A stretch of DNA of 5,386 nt. Origin: Spirochaetaceae bacterium (GTDB lineage Bacteria > Spirochaetota > Spirochaetia > Treponematales > Breznakiellaceae). Positions 4,866-5,386 of the stretch are shown in pieces. The number at the start of each line of letters is the position of its first letter. The first letter of the stretch is position 1. The stretch spans positions 1 to 5,386 of the forward strand of contig JAITHR010000177.1 in NCBI GenBank assembly GCA_031279895.1, read 5' to 3'. Both the position numbers and the translations under genes were made by a program. The notes beneath the pieces are model-generated. The model was not told where the DNA came from and did no database searches. It saw only the letters and a program-made list of their open reading frames with translations.

Positions 4866-5386
4866 TTACAGGCGCGGCCCCCGTCCCGCCCCGCGCACAA
4901 CCGTCCCCGCTTTACGCATGAATGTCTCCAACACAAAAACATTCATCCCTGACCCGCGCATGAATGTTTTCAACACAAAAACATTCGTCTCCAAACCGCG
5001 CATGAATGTTTTTACTGCGGAGACAACCATGCCCGCCCCGCGGACAATCGTCCCCGCTTCGGCACCATGCCTTCCCGCATTGGCACCACGTCTCCGCGCT
5101 TCAGACACACAACCCCGCGCCTCGGCACTACGCCGCCCCGCTTCGGCGCCACGCCTTCCCGCTTCAGCAACACGCCTCCGCGCTTCGGCACCACAACTCC
5201 GCGCTTTGACGACACTGCTCCCTGTTTCGGCGGGAGGGAATTCCGTTTTTGTGGGGCGGAATTCTGTCACGGTCTTACGGAATTCTGTCACGGTCTTACG
5301 GAATTCTGTCACGGTCTTACGGAATTCTGTCACGGTCTTACGGAATTCTGTCACGGTCTTACGGAATTCTGTCACGGTCTTACGGA
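4866..5386 (-). CDS. Heptapeptide-repeat ORF, partial at right edge
   Basis: The minus-strand frame is open from the right edge to TAA at 4868-4866. From the GTG at 5375 it has 169 codons: one residue plus exactly 24 heptads. The first five are identical (TEFRKTV), then TEFRPTK, TEFPPAE, TGSSVVK, and a run of A-x-R-x-x-x-E types such as AGRRGAE and ARRRVAE, then two-heptad units of the TFMRG-x-x plus NVFVL type, ending AGTVVRG AGRGPRL. There is no phase slip. In the perfect array the other two minus frames have a stop in every unit, so only this frame is continuous. The product would be highly basic, with no signal peptide or membrane segment in view; its N-terminus lies outside the window. 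I recognise no family. Every in-unit GTG is a formal start, so the true start is unknown. A non-translated minisatellite is the main alternative. Confidence 0.45.
   Translation of the reverse strand, partial: RKTVTEFRKTVTEFRKTVTEFRKTVTEFRKTVTEFRKTVTEFRPTKTEFPPAETGSSVVKARSCGAEARRRVAEAGRRGAEAGRRSAEARGCVSEARRRGANAGRHGAEAGTIVRGAGMVVSAVKTFMRGLETNVFVLKTFMRGSGMNVFVLETFMRKAGTVVRGAGRGPRL
4915..5010. repeat. 42-bp period repeat with AT-rich hairpins
   Basis: CGCATGAATGT occurs at 4915, 4957 and 4999, exactly 42 bases apart (two 21-base units). In the second copy GAATGTTTT (4962-4970) pairs with AAAACATTC (4978-4986). In the first, ATGAATGT (4918-4925) pairs with ACATTCAT (4939-4946). On the minus strand these encode the alternating TFMRG and NVFVL heptads. 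The third copy loses the pairing arm. Confidence 0.75.
5257..5386. repeat. Perfect 21-bp tandem array, six copies, continuing past the edge
   Basis: Six identical 21-base units start at 5257, 5278, 5299, 5320, 5341 and 5362, followed by four bases of a seventh at the window end. The unit begins CGGAATTC and ends ACGGTCTTA. There are no spacers between units, so it is not CRISPR. Identity is total, whereas the units to the left (about 4870-5256) are diverged, which indicates recent expansion or gene conversion at this end. The unit length is a multiple of three, so copy changes keep the minus-strand heptad frame. Confidence 0.97.

Noticed and set aside
5006..5209. Plus-strand and alternative minus-strand heptad frames in the array
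   Set aside because: A 21-bp DNA period gives seven-residue periodicity in every frame. Only the TEFRKTV frame stays open on the minus strand through the perfect units and on to a stop at a heptad boundary.
5257..5386. CRISPR array
   Set aside because: The repeats are 21 bases long and directly abutting with no spacers; no cas gene is present.
1..5386. Window length equal to that of the phiX174 genome
   Set aside because: The content is bacterial chromosomal sequence with tRNAs and an ABC-F gene; the length match is coincidental.

Overview
The window is about 5.4 kb of GC-rich bacterial DNA. I read it as spirochaetal, probably a Treponema-like organism of the insect-gut type. The basis is a lipoprotein signal ending L-G-S-C (a relaxed lipobox typical of spirochaetes), a gene pair of an SH3-type lipoprotein and an ABC-F ATPase, and intergenic space packed with repeats. 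This assignment is inference; no rRNA or other marker is present.

All the ordinary genes lie on the minus strand between 4616 and 422. In transcription order they are: a HAD-superfamily phosphatase of the 5'-nucleotidase (NT5C-like) type; tRNA-Arg(TCG) and tRNA-Lys(CTT), with a near-consensus promoter (TTGACA-N17-TATTAT) overlapping the HAD stop codon and an intrinsic terminator after tRNA-Lys; then a two-gene operon of a secreted SH3-domain lipoprotein followed 1 nt later by a two-domain ABC-F ATPase. The terminator lies within the apparent upstream extension of the lipoprotein ORF, so that gene must start at the internal ATG at 3713.

Both flanks are unusual. At each end is a 21-bp-period sequence that reads as heptapeptide repeats. 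At the right edge (minus strand, 5386 to 4866) six perfect 21-bp copies encode TEFRKTV and grade into 19 diverged heptads, with no slip of the 7-codon phase before a TAA stop. At the left edge (plus strand, 1-77) the last three or so heptads of a similar array (VTEIRSS KAEFPVS KAGRRVS) end at TGA. The two arrays therefore face each other across the gene block.

Between the arrays and the genes lies a composite palindromic repeat in direct orientation: full units at 143-279 and 4650-4791, plus an extra half-unit at 90-145. Each unit carries a 35-bp core with a TGTTG-N13-CAACA inverted repeat and a variable centre. A second shared block (TGGAACCGTCGGAGACGGC) is in opposite orientation at the two flanks; on the left it supplies the last six codons of the ABC-F gene. 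The most interesting material is this repeat system: a possible family of heptad-repeat proteins and an associated intergenic module, neither of which I can match to a named family.
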